Counted from the first letter of the stretch, positions 45,294 to 57,200 are shown. The stretch is 64,000 nucleotides of DNA from Sabethes cyaneus (GCF_943734655.1 NC_071354.1:177850411-177914410), one strand, 5' to 3'. Translations and numbers: made by a program. The notes: a model not told the origin generated them from the sequence alone.

Positions 45294-46729
45294 ATTATGT
45301 GAGCGGTTACAGATTGCGACATCAAAGGAATAATTTATTATTGATCAAGAGCTTACTGTTCGCGTAGAATCTGTACGTAAAAATTAAGGAAAACGTTTCA
45401 ACTTCGTTTGCTGTTAATTTGAGAGTAGCGCAAGATAGTCATCTAGGTCCGTTACTTTTTGTTGATGAATGGAATCTGGATATATTGTCCATGCTACAAT
45501 TTTGATATACACAGATTATGTAAAAAAAAATACCTGACAAGATTGACACTGATTGGCTATAGAATTATTGAATCACAAATATTGCGGCCAACGGATAAAT
45601 ATTTTTATTACTGGTTCATTTAAACAGAATTTGGATTGCTTGTGCCGCGTTGATTGTTATTTTTTGATAAATTAAAAATATTACTGAATTAATACATATG
45701 TTCACATATATTAAACATTAACAAGAATTATGTTGACATAAATCAAATTATACAGTGAGATATACTGTAGATAGATTTATTACATTTATTAGGCTGCTGG
45801 CTGCCCTTGATTAAATTTGTGATTCACCGCAAAACCAATTATCTATTCTTTGTTATTTGCCAAGGAATATGTCGAGCATTCTTCAAGAAATAATCTGATC
45901 TTTCTAGGTTAAGTATTAGGTACAAGTTCATTCACCGCAGCATGTCCACTAGAAAACATACTTTCATTCTGTTAAGTGCATTGGATTTCCATTGCATCAT
46001 TTTGTCTCGTAACTGTTTTGCATTTCCACACGATTTAAATCCAATAGATTTTAGCTCTGGACCTGTGGCCCTACAGAAGGATGGCATTATCAGGCCATTC
46101 ATGTGAAATATTGCTTTTATATTGCGAGTCAAGCATTTTAGGTAGTAGGTAGGTGGTTGGAAAGTCCGTCCCAATCTGCAATCAAGCAATCTTAGGAACA
46201 CCCACAACCGTTCGTTTTTCAGCGTCCGTTCCCTGCATTACGGCAAAACTATGGGCTGTAGATTTGCCATAATTCGGTTATCCATCTTGATTTATAGTGG
46301 AAAATATATCTATACTATCTCGCTGTACGCTACCGGTCAGCTGCAGAGCGCTTCGAACAAAAATGGATGAAGTATTGGGAAAGCATTAAATTTGTATTGA
46401 AATTTATGCAGCATAAGTTGGTCACGAGCCAGCAGTGGTTTTGCAGTTCGCTATGATTTGCATTATCCCACTTCGTTTTGGACATTTCTCATTTTACAAT
46501 ATGTCTGTCGACAGTTAGTTGAGTTTTTATCGGATGATACTGTTCACTTGTAAGGTTCTTTAAGAACACTTTGGAAAATATTAAATGTTAGCGGTAATTT
46601 CGTCTTTGTTTTTTATTTCTTGACATTTTAAAAGAAAAATGTTTGAGATTGCCACTTCTACTTTGATGCTACTAAGGCCAACACATCTCAAATTCAAAAT
46701 TCGGATGTTAAAACTGAAAATTAAAAGCC
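45294..46729. other. AT-rich intergenic sequence
   Basis: No gene or repeat is recognisable. A minus-strand open frame at 45932-46207 has several cysteines but no family resemblance. Confidence 0.4.
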
Positions 46730-47370
46730 AAATGTCAAAGGTATAAAGCCAAAAGTGAAAAGTCAAAAATCAAAAGTCAAAAGCTAAAAGTCAAAATTCA
46801 AAAATTGAATGTCAAAAGTCAAAAGTCAAAAGTCAAAAGTCAAAAGTCAAAAGTCAAAAGTCAAAAGTCAAAAGTCAAAAGTCAAAAGTCAAAAGTCAAA
46901 AGTCAAAAGTCAAAAGTCAAAAGTCAAAAGTCAAAAGTCAAAAGTCAAAAGTCAAAAGTCAAAAGTCAAAAGTCAAAAGTCAAAAGTCAAAAGTCAAAAG
47001 TCAAAAGTCAAAAATCAAAAGTCAAAAGTCAAAAGTCAAAAGTCAAAAGTCAAAAGTCAAAGGTCAAAGGTCAAAAGTCTAAAGTCTAAAGTCTAAAGTC
47101 TAAAGTCTAAAGTCTAAAGTCTAAAGTCAAAAGTCAAAAGTCAAAAGTCAAAAGTCAAAAGTCAAAAGTCAAAAGTCAAAAATCAAAAGTCAAAAGTCAA
47201 AAGTCAAAAGTCAAAAGTCAAAGGTCAAAGGTCAAAAGTCTAAAGTCTAAAGTCTAAAGTCTAAAGTCTAAAGTCTAAAGTCTAAAGTCAAAAGTCAAAA
47301 GTCAAAAGTCAAAAGTCAAAAGTTAAAAATCGAAAGTCAAAAATCAAAAGTAAAAAAATCAAAAGTCAAA
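46730..47370. repeat. heptamer satellite (AAAAGTC)n with TAAAGTC blocks
   Basis: The core is a 7-bp tandem repeat AAAAGTC, about 80-90 units in all. It includes two blocks of TAAAGTC (about eight units each, near 47078-47135 and 47240-47290), each preceded by two GGTC-type variants. The variant pattern recurs with an offset of 161-168 bp (23-24 heptamers), showing a higher-order duplication. Long open frames through it (SKVKSQK repeats) are artefacts of a repeat lacking stops. Confidence 0.9.
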
Positions 47371-47386
47371 AGGTAGTACGTGTGCG

Positions 47387-47586
47387 CAGGGATGGACGTT
47401 CACTTAGTCACTAATAAGATACTAGCATTGTAGCGCCGTAACTACAAAAGATACAGCAAAACTTTATTCAGCAAAATTATAGACAATAACCAACCTGTTC
47501 TACAAATGTTCAATATATAATTTTGTCATGTTTGACGGTACTGTCAAATGAATGAAAATTGAGTCAAAGTGATCGAACCATCCCTG
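47387..47586. mobile_element. 200-bp hAT-type MITE at the satellite edge
   Basis: CAGGGATGG...CCATCCCTG ends (similarity continues ~20 nt, TCACTT), with an exact 8-bp duplication CGTGTGCG at 47379-47386 and 47587-47594. No coding sequence. Confidence 0.75.
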
Positions 47587-47594
47587 CGTGTGCG

Positions 47595-48009
47595 GGATGG
47601 AAGACATTCAAATAAACGTTTTTGAAGCGCAAGTTGAAAACAGGACGCGTACGCGTTCACGCAGTCACAGTTGATTTGCGATTCTTTTTCAAGCCCTGGT
47701 CTCAAGGCTAAAGTCTTATGGTTAAAGCACTGACGAACTGACATGACACTTAGAAGAAAACCCTTCAAAAACCATCGTCCTGCACGTTTTGCTTGCACAC
47801 TAGCACCCTCTGCTATGCATGTTGCAGAGTAGCTTGCATTTGCAGGGTTTTATGCTGTAGTGTTTTGTACATTTGAATGGTTTTATACTGAAAACTCAAA
47901 GCAACACTTGCGCGCCGCGGTGTGGCCATGTTGCGAAACATGCTTTTTTGAAAAATGAGTGGTTTTTGATTGGATGATGGAATTATCGCGAGTGTCTCGT
48001 CTGTTTGTC
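47595..48009. other. spacer between the two satellites
   Basis: No gene recognised; CAAAGCAACACTTGCGCGCCGCGG near 47898 is locally GC-rich. Confidence 0.4.
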
Positions 48010-48780
48010 TGTGGTTAAAGACTCAAAACTAAAGTCTCAAGCTTAAATCCGTAAGGCAAAATACTGGTGGAAACTAAAGTATGAAAGGCTAAAGACTGAA
48101 AAGCTAAAGACTGAAAGGTTAAAGGCTAAATGCTAAAAATTAAAAAGGTCAAAGGGTAAACGCTAAAGCGTAAAGGATAAAGCCTTAAGGATAATGGCTA
48201 ATGGATAAAGACTAAAGATTAAAGAGTAAAAACTAAACATTATTAACTAAAGGCTAAAGACTAAAGATTGATGGCTAATGGTTAATGGCTAAAGGCTAAA
48301 GACTGAAGGCTATAGGTTAAAGGCTGAAGGCTAAAAGCTAAAGGCTACAGACTTAATGGCTAATGGCTAAAGGCTAAAAGCTGAGGGCTAATGGCTAAAA
48401 GCTAAAGGCTAAATGCTAAAGGATAAACGCTTAAGGCACAAGGTTAAAGGCTAAATGCTTAAAGCTACAGGCTAAAGACTAAAGGCTAAATGCTAAAGGC
48501 TAATGGCTAAAGGTCAAAGGCTACACGCTAAAAGCTAAAGGCTAAAGGAATAAGGCTAAAGGCTAAAAGCTAAAGGCTAAGAGCTAAAGTCTAATGGCTA
48601 AAGACTAAAGGCTAAAGACTACAGGTTGAATACTAAAGGCTAAAGACTAAAGGTTAAAGGCTAAAGGCTAAGGGCTAAAGGTTAAAGGCTAAAGCTTAAA
48701 CTTAAAATAGGCTAGAGGCCTAGGGCTAAAGGATGAAATGCTAAAAGATAAAAGACTGACAGTTAGAGGCAAGATGCGAA
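48010..48780. repeat. degenerate heptamer satellite (GGCTAAA)n
   Basis: Dozens of GGCTAAA / GACTAAA / GGTTAAA / TGCTAAA units are in near-continuous tandem, much more diverged than the AAAAGTC array. Both arrays have 7-bp periodicity and a TAAAG-containing core, suggesting the older array may share its origin with the TAAAGTC blocks. Confidence 0.8.
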
Positions 48781-51700
48781 ATGCAAGGGTTGAACATTCG
48801 GCGTGATTTGTTATGCAATTCAATTTTTGCGACATTGGCGGATCAACTGTTCTTCGATAAGTTCAACTGTTTGAAAAGTCAAAGTCCACTCTTCATTTAT
48901 GTAATCAGTATTCTATTCAAATTTAATTATTCTTCATCCAATCAGTATTTTTTTATCAGATAACGAAAAAACTTACCTGATTTTGCTAGTATTCTCGAAA
49001 GGACTTTGTTCGGATACTCATGAATACATTTAGGAAAAACAAAAGGACAGAATGTATCAATTATTAATTCTTGACATATATGTATATTTCCGATTCACTT
49101 CTGTACACCCTCACTCTTGATAGGAACTAACGTCCTGGTATATTTCAATTTAGGCTTTGCTCGCACGAAAGCGGCTGCTTTTATGACCGAACGTTCTTTG
49201 TTCGGATTTCAGCTTTGAAGCCAAGTACGACGCATTGTTAATCTATTTCCTTCGGAATGTTTTATATGTCCTCATTGCTGCTGCTGCTGCGGCGCGGCCA
49301 AATGGCGTGCCTCGTGACAGTTTCAACAAACTTCTAAAACTGCAGAAGGTGTCAGACAGCCGCGTTTCGTTTTGTTTCTTGTGTCACTTTTTTGTGTTTT
49401 TTTTGCACACTAAATGTGTGACAGATTGTTCTTTTTTCTTTGCGCCAGCTTGTTGGTGCTTATACAAATTTTTATTATCGTTACAACAGTGTTATCTTTG
49501 GAGTGGAAATTCAACGTCTCACGATTTTTGTCTTGCATGATGAACTGAGTTTTTGTTCGACATTGTTCCGTTCTGTTTGTTGGTTATACAACTGAGTATA
49601 CAATTGCTTTTCCTAAAATAATAAAAACCAGCTGTGAATTGTAATTGATTAAGTTTGTTTATTATTAAACTTTATATAGCTTTTATGATTTGTTATAAAC
49701 TTTTATTTATTAAAAAAATAATGCATTTTAAGACATGCGACTCTTTATTCCATATTTTCTGGAAATAATAGTTATTTCACTTAATAAATTACTCAACAAA
49801 TTATAGAGGAAGTTAAACTTTTCAATCAAAGGAATCGTTCGTATTTTCTGTACGCTTGTTTCGTTGGAATTTGTATGAAGTTAACCAACCAGTACACGTT
49901 AAAGTATCACTAACAATTAGTTATAAAAGACTTTGTTTAACAACAGCGATGCGCATTCATATAGTTTTGTTTTCACTTAATATATATCAGCGTGTATGTG
50001 TGTTTTTCAATAATCATTGCGTTGCTGTGACTTAACTATCTTACCAGCTAGAATTGATCTACCATTCTTGCCATTTGTTCGCACACTGTTAGCTTCTGAT
50101 TGAAATAGTTTCATTCGTCAGTTATGTCCTTTCTGCTACAAAAACTTACATCTAAATGGAATTAATTTATGTTTCTCACATTTAACTGGCTTTTTCTATC
50201 AAATTATTCGAGGCATTATAAGGCAATGTAGAGGACCGTAGTTTTTCACTCTCCTTCACTGTATCGAATATGTTAAGCTATCTGCCGGCAAACAATTTCA
50301 ATTAAAAACATTAGCTTAAAATGTGCGTTTATTTAGAAAACTATCAATATATTCTTTAAGCATTATTACTGTTCTTCCATTCACAATTGTTCTCATACAT
50401 TCTGTATTTGGTAGTAGGTATTTTATTCATTGATAATGCAGCACACATGCATACTCCAATTGCGGAAAATCACAAATCAGACTTAGGGCTCAATTGAAGC
50501 GTAAGCGATGAAGTTACCTATAATTAGAAAACGACAGGTTTGCAGCACGATTCGGCATTTGGTTTCGAACTATCACTATATTTTTAATGAATATTTTTAA
50601 TGCTGATTTGAATCGAAAACGATAAACGATAATAAAATAGAAAATGATACCCGAATTTGAGTACCACTTTTCATCGAATCGAATTTTTTCGCTTCCTCAA
50701 ATGGTAGGTCGTTTCCCGGAAGATTAAACTTCCCTTCCATTATATAGGAGAGTCAAACGACAGGATATATTGTCTGCTCTTGTCAGAATATCGTTCATGA
50801 GCTTCCGAGTAATGGCGCAGCGCAGGATGAAATATCCTACGTATCGTACAGCACCGCACCGCACCGCAAGAATGCCAGTTGTATTCTATAGAAATATCAA
50901 TTTTACTCTTTAAGTTCGTAGGAAATTAAATGAAAAGAACATAAACAGTTTTACGAGCAGGCTGAGTACTCAGATAAACAGGTTTATAACCCATCATCAA
51001 TGCACATCCATTTCCGGTGCATTTCTCTGGCCGCTTGTTGAATTTGGAATTGAAAACAGTTTAAACAAACGCGAGGCAGTAAAGGATAGGAACAATTTTC
51101 TCTGTACATTTGTTGTTTCAAAACTTTGTAGGTTGAAGTCCATTGGAGGTGTTTAAAATAAATGTGATAATAAACTAAATTTGACAATGGAAATACATAC
51201 TTGATGAACTTGTCAGTAACTTAAGGCACCTGCTGTCGCATAGCGTCGAATGTATAGTACATACATATTTCTAACGATTCTCTATTTTTACCCTTCTAGG
51301 AATACAATTTCATCTGGTAGTCTTTCAAAAACACATTTCCTCTCGAATGTATAAATTATATACTTACTGGATGATTGAATAACTTTTAGCTTAGCGTGGG
51401 AAGCACCATTTTAGCGCAAGAAACGGGTCCCTAAGTGGCTGGCGTGTTCGGCAATGGATGAGGTAACTTTTCGGCAACATGTTCAGCGCAGAACTCCCGT
51501 ATCAAACAGTTTAATGGTGTGTTGGGCTGTGGTAAATCGCTCAAGTTTCACGATTACGGTGATTGTCACCATTATCGTGACAAAAGAAACTTTCGTTTTT
51601 TTTTGTCATCGAGTGAAGAGTGATGGCCAATTTTACTGACACGTTGTTGCGTACATGTACTAAACGAGCATATCTGCCGTTAACCAAGTTTTAGGATAGT

Positions 51701-51839
51701 AAATGTCAGAATTCGGGAAATTCTATACCGTTAAGGAAATTTTAGAATAGACTGCCACCTTTAACTCTACCTGCCAATGGTAGTATGATCGACTGAATCT
51801 GAACCTTTTGAGAGTCAGAACAGATTGTCCAAAGCTTTT
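48781..51839. other. AT-rich intergenic sequence, no supported gene
   Basis: A frame at about 49180-49540 includes a poly-Ala run from a CTG/GCG microsatellite-like stretch (IAAAAAARPNGV) but lacks an ATG and a domain. A (GCACC)-type run, CAGCACCGCACCGCACCGCA, lies near 50850. No RNA gene was found. Confidence 0.4.
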
Positions 51840-52140
51840 GAAAGCAGGATGATTACAATCAATGATTACAGGGGTAACCTATGACTATTACGTAAAGAAC
51901 GTGAATAGTTGAATCCCTAAGCTAAGGTGCTTTGCGGCCAGTAGCGAAGAGCAGTGGTGGGTTGAGAGGAAGGGGAGTTAACAAATACCCAGCCACTAAT
52001 TGAGTCTGTGATGAACCGGGGACCATCGGCAATATGTCTGCCATCCCCGAATTAGGTGGGTCACTGATGCAGCAAACCGATATTTACCGCGCAACTCATG
52101 CAACTCATGGAACTCATGGAACTCATGGAACTTCCGAAAA
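51840..52140 (+). repeat. R1-like 5' UTR fragment plus (GGAACTCATG)n
   Basis: Positions about 51905-52030 share order and words with 32270-32395 (CCCTAA..AAGGTG, GGTG(A/G)GTTGAG, AATACCCAGCC / AATACTCAGCC). A related R1-like element therefore left its 5' end here. At about 52095-52130 the 10-mer GGAACTCATG is repeated three times. Confidence 0.45.
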
Positions 52141-52237
52141 AGAGTTAGAAAAGGATGCTATCGAAGAGCAGCAGGGACTGAGATTGGTTTAGTAAAGCAA
52201 GCTACAAATGAAGAGTAAATACCACATACCCTGTGAT

Positions 52238-52508
52238 GGGCCATATTCTGTAAGCTACGTCGAGCAACTCTGCTCGACTCAGTCACTATCGAGTGTCGAG
52301 TGCAGGTAGAACAGGCAGCAGAATGGCTCAATGCACGACCAAAACAAAGCAAGCTCAGGCGTCACTTGCTAACCGTTTAGTCACTAGCATTTTAGAGGTA
52401 GACTCAGTCGAGTTACTCGACAAAATCGCGTCGCGTGTGACTTACATAATACCAAAAGTCGACTAGTCGAGCAAAGTGACACTCCACGTGACTTACAGAA
52501 TAGGGCCC
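52238..52508. mobile_element. MITE with GGGCC(A/C)TATTCTGTAAG ends
   Basis: GGGCCATATTCTGTAAGCTA is inverted as TGACTTACAGAATAGGGCCC, bounding 271 bp. Internal GTCGAGCA / TGCTCGAC and TCGACTAGTCGA words form small palindromes. Related in its core to 21060-21228. Confidence 0.6.
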
Positions 52509-53040
52509 GTAGAGACACATAAAAACAATAATATGTATAATAGTCGCTTTCTTAATAGCGTCTGTAGGGGAGAAATGCAGTGCGGAATACTGCATAATTT
52601 TCTTGACAATTGGTATCATAATGTCATAATATAATAAATTACTGGTCACCGTGATAAGCTCTAATTGGGAAAACGTCACTATCAGGCACGATCGTAAAAC
52701 AGAAAGTCCATTTGACGAACACGCGTCGTGAAAAAAGAATTTTATCAGAAGAGAAATATGAAGTATGCTTTACCTCAAATAGTGAATTATGGGTACACGT
52801 ACTGACAAACTTTGATTGGATCACGTCAAACTATACTACAAACCAGCATATGATGACTATAATCTGGGAGACCAGTGCTAGTGCATGTGTAGTAGTCCTG
52901 GGGTTCGTTGGTCCAGCTGAACTTGCATTATCATCGATAGCGCACATCCACCGAGTACTGGGAATATGCCGTTCCTAGCTCTCTACTGAAAATAGTTTTG
53001 ACTACTCTTACGTCGGACATTCTGGTCACGTACAAATTTA
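52509..53040. other. spacer
   Basis: No gene recognised; probably old repeat sequence. Confidence 0.35.
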
Positions 53041-53940
53041 TATACTTGATAGCCCTGGCCGATCAGTCTCAACCAACTTATTGGAGTTTACCTCGCTTTG
53101 TCTGCGTACAGTGGAACAGGGTAATCAGATCGCCGCCATTTACACTGATTTGAAAGCGGCTTTCGATCGAGTCAATCGTGATATTTTGCTTGCTAAACTC
53201 GACAAATTGGGAGTGTCAACTAATTTGCTTTCATGGCTTAACTCATATCTACGCAATCGTAAAGTAGTTGTTAAATTGGATCCCAGTCAATCGAGATGAT
53301 TCTAGAATGGTTCTGGAGTTCCACAAGGTAGCAGTTTAGGACCTTTGCTTTTCTCGCTGTTCGTGAACGACATCACTCGACTGTTGCCTCCTGGAACAAG
53401 GCTGTGCTACGCTGATGATATAAAAATTTATCTGCCAATTGAAACCATCACAGATTGTTTGCAGCTTCAGAAATTGATCGATTTATTTGTGGAATGGTGC
53501 AACTCCAATCGGATGCTTATCAGCACTCAGAAATGTACCGTTATTAGCTTTACTCGTAAAAAACAGCCTCTGGTGTTCGATTACTGCATCAACGGAACGT
53601 CTCTACAGTGGAGTAACAACGTAACAACGGACTTCATGAACCAGTTCGTCGTATAGCTTTGGAGTACAATCGTCGCGGAAATAGCATGGACTTTTAGCTA
53701 CTCCATCGTTCATCATCTTTTTGGTGCAGTTTTTAAAGAATTCGTTTGTGTATTTAAGTTATTTTACTGATTTTGTTCTATATATTTTTATTATATATCG
53801 ATGTAAAAGACACTGGGTTTTTGTGCCACTTTGAGTAAGAGTATGTAACTTACTCAAGGTCGCTTTTCCCAGTCCAATCAAATTTCATTAAGACGAAAGT
53901 CGGATGAATTGAATCAAATAAATATTAAATAAATAATAAA
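53041..53940 (+). pseudogene. Jockey-like LINE, RT fragment with 3' end
   Basis: It reads GRSVSTNLLEFTSLCLRTVE... IYTDLKAAFDRVNRDILLAK, then after a stop SGVPQGSSLGPLLFSLFVND, LCYADDIKIY (catalytic) and VEWCNSNRMLISTQKC. The sequence then jumps, by an internal deletion near 53620, to the extreme C-terminus (LHEPVRRIALEYNRRGNSMDF in a shifted frame). A 3' UTR follows with an AATAAATATTAAATAAATAA-like tail at about 53930. Endonuclease and ORF1 are absent. Confidence 0.75.
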
Positions 53941-53949
53941 TGACTCCTA

Positions 53950-54260
53950 AGTGCATCTATTAATCGCAGAATTTTACGCTTAAAAACATGAAAACCCCAA
54001 GCACTCGTCGACCAGCTTTCTTCATCGTTCATGATTTTATGCGAATTTGCAAACTACGGGGCTTCAGCTAGCTAGCATTCTGTAAAAAATCCGATTGGCG
54101 GCTGCAATTCGTCAATTTATTTCGCTGTTTACATCGTTGTCACATGACACGAGCATGGTAGGGTATATGAATCCTTCCACTACTTCATATCGTACCCCAT
54201 CCAGCTCCGCCTAAGTACCAACACCATTTGGACTTTCACGCTCCCTGCCGGCAACCAAAC
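53950..54260 (-). pseudogene. RTE-like LINE fragment (thumb region)
   Basis: On the minus strand it matches the thumb region of the RTE-like elements in degraded form (compare 56280-56580 and 44680-44850). It is separate from the next RTE-like remnant because the same segments occur twice. Confidence 0.45.
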
Positions 54261-54391
54261 CTTACTAATTTACTTTACTTTAGTGGCGACGGTCCATTAT
54301 CGATTCTGCATCGAATGAATTATGGTCCTCCAGTACTGTCGGTCCTGGGCAGCCGTTTTCCAATCCCCTCGAACACCAGCTGACTGTGCGT

Positions 54392-56161
54392 TAGAGATGG
54401 TCGGGTCTCGGGTTTTCAGACCCGAAACCCGAAAAAACCCGAACCCGACGGGTTCGGGTCGGGTTCGGGCTTGATACTTTTACCAGGTGTCGGGTTCGGG
54501 TCGGGTCCGGGCTTGGCCAAAAAAAAATATTCGGGTTCGGGTCGGGTTCGGGCTTAGCGAAAAAATTAAGTCCGGGTTTCGGGTTTGGGTAATAAGAAGC
54601 CGAACCATCTCCACATTCAGTTCTTGTAAAAGTATTATTTTAACATAATAAAATAAGCAGTACTTGATATAAATGATAAATGATATTTAGTATGACTCAG
54701 ATATCAGCTACACTGAACTGGTTGCTTTTTAGACGGTTTAGTGTTTTCAGATTTAGATCGAATTTAGGCCAAAAGTTATATATTCCAGAATTCGCCAGAA
54801 TTCGTTAGTTGGATCATGTCATAACTGCGCCCAAACTAATAGTGATTGGGTGGACTGACAGAAGACTAGAATTGTGTGCTATCATAAATTCTATTCCGAT
54901 TTCCAAAAAGTTTCGTGCCTTGGAATAGTTGTAAGTTTAGCTGTCTTTAACACACAACATACCGTGCAGCAGAGCTACCACAAATGCAGATATTTGTGCA
55001 TGCATAAATTTGGGACCCATCAATTATTTCAGTTGCTGTGATTTCTGGCTCTACTAATGGTCCTGAATTTTAAAGTACTTCATAAACTATTCATGTTATT
55101 TAAAAGATTAGATCGAGAAAATAAAATACTCCGGAGAAAACAGTAGGGTCCTGAATTTATGCATGCACAAATATCTGTATTTATGGCAGCTCTGCCGTGA
55201 AGGGGTCATTTGACCCATTGCTTTTTTGGTTCATTTTCACAGCGTTATAACACAATTCTGTTTAGCTACTTTTATTACCTAAAAATAAAAAAATAAGAAA
55301 ACTTATCCAATTTAATTCTACTATGTGTACTTTTATTAGAAAATATATTTAAAACATAATGCAAAGTTTGGTGCTCTACTATTTCTTTTTTATCGAGAAA
55401 AATATTAATGCTAATCTATTGATAATCGCGGGATTTCCGGTCTTCTCGCGAAAAATATTCGTAGAGTGAAGTCGGTATGCTTTGTGTTAAAATCAACCCC
55501 TTTTATGTTTGCTACCTTTAAACCAGGGTGCTAGTGGTTTAGACAACTAGCTTTCGGCTATTAGATACCGGTATTACATAATGAAGCAAGATCCAAGCAT
55601 TTCAAAATAATTTTTCATGTAAATTTTTCTTTTCGCTTTTCACAGGTTTCATAGAAAACTTAAGAGATATTCCCGTAAAAGGTAAAAGAAACGATTCTAG
55701 TTTTTTAGAATTTTCAATTCGGTTCCAAAAGAAATAGAAGGGTGAAGAAAACCTAATTTCAAATGAATTTTAGAGCTTTTATAGCTCGAACGTTATAGAG
55801 AATACGAAAAGAAAACTGCCGAGATTTAAATCGAGGTGTGAGTTTTATGAAAATAAATATGAAATTCAAGTTCAGGGCGGGATCAAATTTAACATAACAT
55901 AAAAATTCGGGTTCGGATCGGGTTTTGGTTTGGCCGAAAAAAAATTCGGGTTCGGGTCGGGTTCGGGCTTAGCGAAAAAAATAAATCCGGGTTCGGGTCG
56001 GGTTCGGGTTTGACCGAAAATAAAATTTCGGGTTCGGGTCGGGCTCGGGTATGACAGAAAATAAAAATTTGGGTTCGGGTCGGGTCCGGGTTTGGCAGCA
56101 AAAAAATTTTCGGGCCCGGGTCGGGTTCGGGCTGGGAAAAGATGAAACCCGACCATCTCTA
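54392..56161. mobile_element. 1.77-kb hAT-type element with GGGTTCGGGTCGGG arrays
   Basis: Inverted ends TAGAGATGGTCGGGT (15 of 15) and an exact 8-bp duplication CTGTGCGT (54384-54391, 56162-56169) define it. Just inside both ends lie arrays of GGGTTCGGGTCGGG (54445-54600 and 55905-56135) in the same orientation. They are separated by A-rich GCGAAAAAA or GCCGAAAAA spacers. The AT-rich middle holds a 227-bp MITE (54969-55195). No transposase is readable, so it is non-autonomous. It splits the minus-strand RTE-like remnant. Confidence 0.8.
54969..55195. mobile_element. long-TIR MITE nested in the hAT-type element
   Basis: GCAGAGCTACCACAAATGCA pairs with the complement of TGTATTTATGGCAGCTCTGC. 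Arms of about 49 nt run through AGATATTTGTGCATGC and ATAAATTTGGGACC. The interior matches 26930-27015 and 27245-27280. Confidence 0.65.
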
Positions 56162-57034
56162 CTGTGCGTGCCCTGCCCACCGCAGCCTGCACATTATACT
56201 ACCTTCACTATATCAGCATATGCTTGATACAGCTCGTGGTTCATGCATCTGCGCCACACTGTTTTCCATTTTACTATCAAATATTGATCGCAAAATTTTA
56301 CGCTCAAAAACCCGAAGCACTCATCGGTAAGCTTCCTTTAGCGTGCATGATTCAGGTCCGTACAGGGTCACCGCAAGGATTAGTGTTTTGAAGAGCGCCA
56401 GTTCTGTGCGAATTTACAAACTACGGGACTTCAGTCGGCTTCGTTATCCACAGAAAGCCCGATTCGCGGCTGTAATTTGTTGTTTCACTTCGCAGCTTAC
56501 ATCATTATTACATGTCAAGAGCGTACTGAGTTACCTATATGAATTCCCCAACTACTTCATATCGTTCCCTATCCAGCTCCACCTCGGCACCAACACCGTT
56601 GGGCTCCTATGTTCCCTGCCAGCCAGTTCCCTGCCATGTACTTCGGTTTTGCGGTGTAAATGGTAAGTCCCAATCTCGCTGCTTCTCGTTTGAAGGACCA
56701 AAAGTCTATTTCACTACTCTACGGTTGGTTCCAATGATATCGACATCCGGTCTCCGGCCTGAGGTATCCATGAAAACCATGTTTTAGCATCGTCTGCCAC
56801 CGCTCATTTCGTTTGACTGAACCACACGCCACCTTAAAGCCACAAACAGATGATGAGTCTGCAAGTTGTACTCCCAGAACTTGCCTATAGTAACTGACGC
56901 AGGGTGAGCATCTGATCCGTTGTGGAGCGACCCTAACCGACGAACGGCTCCGCTAACGGTCTTAGTCTGCAGAACAAGATACTGGAGAGCACTTTATAGG
57001 CAGAATTGGACAATGTTATACCTCGAGTTAATGT

Positions 57035-57200
57035 CGTAGTTTGTTCGAATCTCGACTAGGCCGTGCTGCTAGATAGTGTCAGTATGATCGTTGCACTACC
57101 CCGTAATTGTCCTGTACTGCAAAAGCCGGCTGCGAAGCCTGCCTATAAAGAAGAGTAAAGTCTTCAAAAATCATTTTTAAGCCCCAGGCTTTACTTTGCT
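57035..57200 (+). repeat. SINE-like dispersed repeat with Pol III B-box-like start
   Basis: GTTCGAATCTCGACTAGG near 57048 resembles a tRNA B box (GTTCGANTC). Downstream come GTGTCAGTATGATCGTTGCA, TTGTCCTGTACT, GGCTGCGAAGC and CCCCAGGCTTTACTTTGC. I believe this string is a common mosquito short repeat, but this is from memory and unverified. Confidence 0.4.

Larger units (their letters stand above)
54268..57030 (-). pseudogene. RTE-like LINE remnant containing a hAT-type element
   Basis: The 3' end with CTTTACTTTAG at 54268-54284 equals the TAAAG tail of the 45293 copy. C-terminal sequence follows to 54391 and resumes at 56162. It continues upstream through the thumb (56170-56580) and RT core (56640-57020, including the segment for FKVACGSVKRNE-like and EGRSTTDQ-like text). 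Many stops; inactive. Confidence 0.65.

Noticed and set aside
46805..47096. Long open frames of SKVKSQK-type repeats on the plus strand
   Set aside because: They are frames through a stop-free heptamer satellite; no start context, promoter or domain.
48010..48780. GGCTAAA array as a telomere-like (TTTAGGG-type) repeat
   Set aside because: The complementary unit is TTTAGCC, not TTTAGGG, and the array is internal and highly diverged. Mosquito telomeres are not known to use this repeat.
49180..49540. Frame with poly-Ala and a possible acceptor
   Set aside because: Begins without ATG, its composition is driven by a GCT/GCG microsatellite, and no donor or homologue supports it.
55872..56192. Minus-strand frame rich in RTRP/PNPN repeats
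   Set aside because: It is translation of the GGGTTCGGGTCGGG array in the hAT-type element, not a real repeat protein.
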